Positions 62,510 through 64,000 of a stretch of 64,000 bases of DNA are shown here, piece by piece. The notes under the pieces are model-generated. The model ran no database searches and was not told the DNA's origin. It worked only from the letters and a program-made list of their open reading frames with translations. Source of the DNA: Streptomyces sp. NBC_01716 (lineage in GTDB: Bacteria > Actinomycetota > Actinomycetes > Streptomycetales > Streptomycetaceae); contig NZ_CP109181.1 of the NCBI RefSeq assembly GCF_036248275.1, positions 5,828,001-5,892,000 of the forward strand, written 5' to 3'. Positions within the stretch are counted from its first letter, which is position 1; each line of letters begins with the position of its first letter. A program made the position numbers and the translations under genes.

Positions 62510-64000
62510 TCAGTCCGACGAAGCCCGCCCCGACGCCGCGTCGCACGCCTGGGCCGCCAGCGCCCGCGCCAGGTCGTCCCGCGCCTCAAGTACCAGGCGG
62601 CGCAGGGCCGGTGGCGCGCCCTTGTGGGCGGACAGCCAGGCGTCCGTGTCGCGCACCGTCCCCTGACTGTCCTGAAGGCTCGGGTACAGACCCCGCACCA
62701 CGTCCATGCCGATCTGGATCGAGCGCTCGGCCCACACCCGTTCGATCACCTCGAAGTACTTCGCCGCGTACGGCGCGGTCAGCCGCCGCTGCCCCGGCTG
62801 CGCGAAGCCCGCGATCGTCGCCTCGACCAGCGCGTTCGACAGGGCGTCGGAGTCCACGACATCCGCCCACGCCGTCGCCTTGACCTCCGCCGACGGCCGC
62901 GCGGCCAGACAGCGGACCTGGTGCCGCCTGCCGGAAGCGGTGTCGTCGCGGGCCAGTTCGGCGGCGATCACCGACGCGTCGGCCAGACCGTGCGCCGCCA
63001 GCGGACGCAGCAGGCTCCAGCGCAGCTCCTGGTCGACGTCGAGGCCGTCGATCTTCGCGGTGTTCCCCAACAGGCTCTGGAGCAGCTGGAAATCGGCGTC
63101 CGACGCGGCTGCCGACGCGAAGAACCGCGCCCACGTCAGCTGGTGCTGACTGCCCGGCTCGGCCTGCCGGAGCTCGCGCAGCGCGCCCTCCGCCAGCGCC
63201 CCCGCGCCCTCCCCGCGCCACTCCGGCGCCGCGTAGTGGATCAGCGCGCCCTGCGCCCATGCGTGCAGCATCTGGAGCACACCGATGTCCGACTCACGCC
63301 CGGCGAACCGCAGCACCAGACCGATGAAGTCCCGTGCCGGCATCAGTCCGTCACGCGTCAGATTCCACAGCGCCGACCAGCACAGCGCCCGCGCCAGCGG
63401 GTCGGAGAGTTCGGCGAGATGCTCGCGCAGCGTCTCCAGCGAGCCCTCGTCGAAGCGGATCTTGCAGTATGTGAGGTCGTCGTCGTTGACCAGGATCAGA
63501 TCGGGCCGCTCGGCCCCTGCCAGCTCCGCGACGACCGTACGCGGCCCGTCGACGTCCACCTCGGCGCGCGCGTATCTGACCAGCTCCGCGTCCACGCTCT
63601 CGCGCCGGTACAGCCCCACGGCCACGCGGTGCGGGCGCAGTTCGGGGTGCGAGGCGGCGGCCTCCTGGAGCACGGCCAGCTCGGTCACATGGCCGGCGGA
63701 GTCGTAAGTGACAGCCGGAGTGAGGGAGTTGACGCCCGCCGTCTCCAGCCAGGAGTGCGACCACGACGTCATGTCCCGCCCTGACGTCTCCTCCAGCACG
63801 GACAGCAGGTCGCCGAGGCGGGTGTTGCCGTACGCGTGCCGCTTGAAGTAGCGCCGGGCGCCTTCCAGGAACGCCTCGCGCCCCACGTACGCGACGAGTT
63901 GCTTCAGCACCGACGCGCCCTTGGCGTAGGTGATGCCGTCGAAGTTGAGCTTGGCGTCCTCCAGATCGCGGATGTCGGCCGTGATCGGATGCGTGGACGG
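62510..64000 (-). CDS. Second aminopeptidase N (M1) paralogue, 3' part
   Basis: The frame runs off the right end of the window, so only the C-terminal 496 residues are seen; the zinc site lies outside. The visible part includes STHPITADI, LNFDGITYAKGASVLKQLVAYVG and SRDMT/SWSHSWLETAGVN-like segments, then the ERAP1-like helical domain. These line up in order with the pepN at 53258 (FDGITYAKGASVLKQLVAYVG is shared almost exactly). It is therefore a diverged paralogue about 7 kb away on the same strand, separated by the TA pair, asd, a protease and an AbiEi-like gene. Confidence 0.9.
   Translation of the reverse strand, partial: PSTHPITADIRDLEDAKLNFDGITYAKGASVLKQLVAYVGREAFLEGARRYFKRHAYGNTRLGDLLSVLEETSGRDMTSWSHSWLETAGVNSLTPAVTYDSAGHVTELAVLQEAAASHPELRPHRVAVGLYRRESVDAELVRYARAEVDVDGPRTVVAELAGAERPDLILVNDDDLTYCKIRFDEGSLETLREHLAELSDPLARALCWSALWNLTRDGLMPARDFIGLVLRFAGRESDIGVLQMLHAWAQGALIHYAAPEWRGEGAGALAEGALRELRQAEPGSQHQLTWARFFASAAASDADFQLLQSLLGNTAKIDGLDVDQELRWSLLRPLAAHGLADASVIAAELARDDTASGRRHQVRCLAARPSAEVKATAWADVVDSDALSNALVEATIAGFAQPGQRRLTAPYAAKYFEVIERVWAERSIQIGMDVVRGLYPSLQDSQGTVRDTDAWLSAHKGAPPALRRLVLEARDDLARALAAQACDAASGRASSD

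Overview
The window is about 64 kb of very GC-rich DNA. Its gene content is typical of a Streptomyces chromosome: a dynamin pair next to an SSB paralogue, a class-E sortase substrate, a csn-type amino-sugar operon, a PknG/GlnX/GlnH locus and a PepN of 857 aa. From memory, the order from the SSB gene down to pepN and asd resembles the S. coelicolor SCO2640-SCO2685 interval. I could not run an alignment, so that is recollection and not a result.

Left part (1-8.1 kb): the end of a 2-oxoacid dehydrogenase E1-beta gene and its E2 gene; a two-component system on the minus strand; a small membrane protein and a secreted S33 peptidase. A decayed stretch (about 6.05-7.7 kb) follows, with a broken membrane-protein gene, a frameshifted IS5-type transposase, an IS3-type fragment and a gutted tyrosine recombinase, ending at an intact tRNA-Arg(UCU).

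8.1-17 kb: dynA-dynB-ssbB (sporulation septation and segregation), a sortase-anchored thioester-domain surface protein, the translation factor EttA, a hotdog thioesterase and an unknown protein.

17-26 kb: a minus-strand ABC exporter made of one ATPase and two very large FtsX-type permeases, then a truncated haemoglobin divergent from a methyltransferase.

26.2-37.3 kb: a seven-gene minus-strand signalling operon reading GlnX-like sensor, GlnH-like binding protein, coiled-coil protein, PknG-like kinase, PP2C phosphatase, VWA protein and FHA protein. By analogy with mycobacteria it should sense amino acids outside the cell and relay the signal by Ser/Thr phosphorylation. The VWA, PP2C and FHA parts extend the mycobacterial version.

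37.5-44.4 kb: the csnREFGHK-type operon for amino-sugar (chitosan oligosaccharide) uptake, with a ROK regulator, lipoprotein receptor, two permeases, a GH4 hydrolase and a BadF-type kinase. A perfect palindrome lies upstream of the regulator.

44.5-64 kb: an MscS channel with a period-12 repeat at its end, an HNH nuclease, a secreted GH84-like hexosaminidase with an altered catalytic pair, malQ preceded by a repeat-rich short ORF, small membrane proteins, pepN, a MazE/MazF-type pair, asd, a 1100-aa secreted subtilase, an AbiEi/DUF559-like protein and a second, truncated-by-window pepN paralogue.
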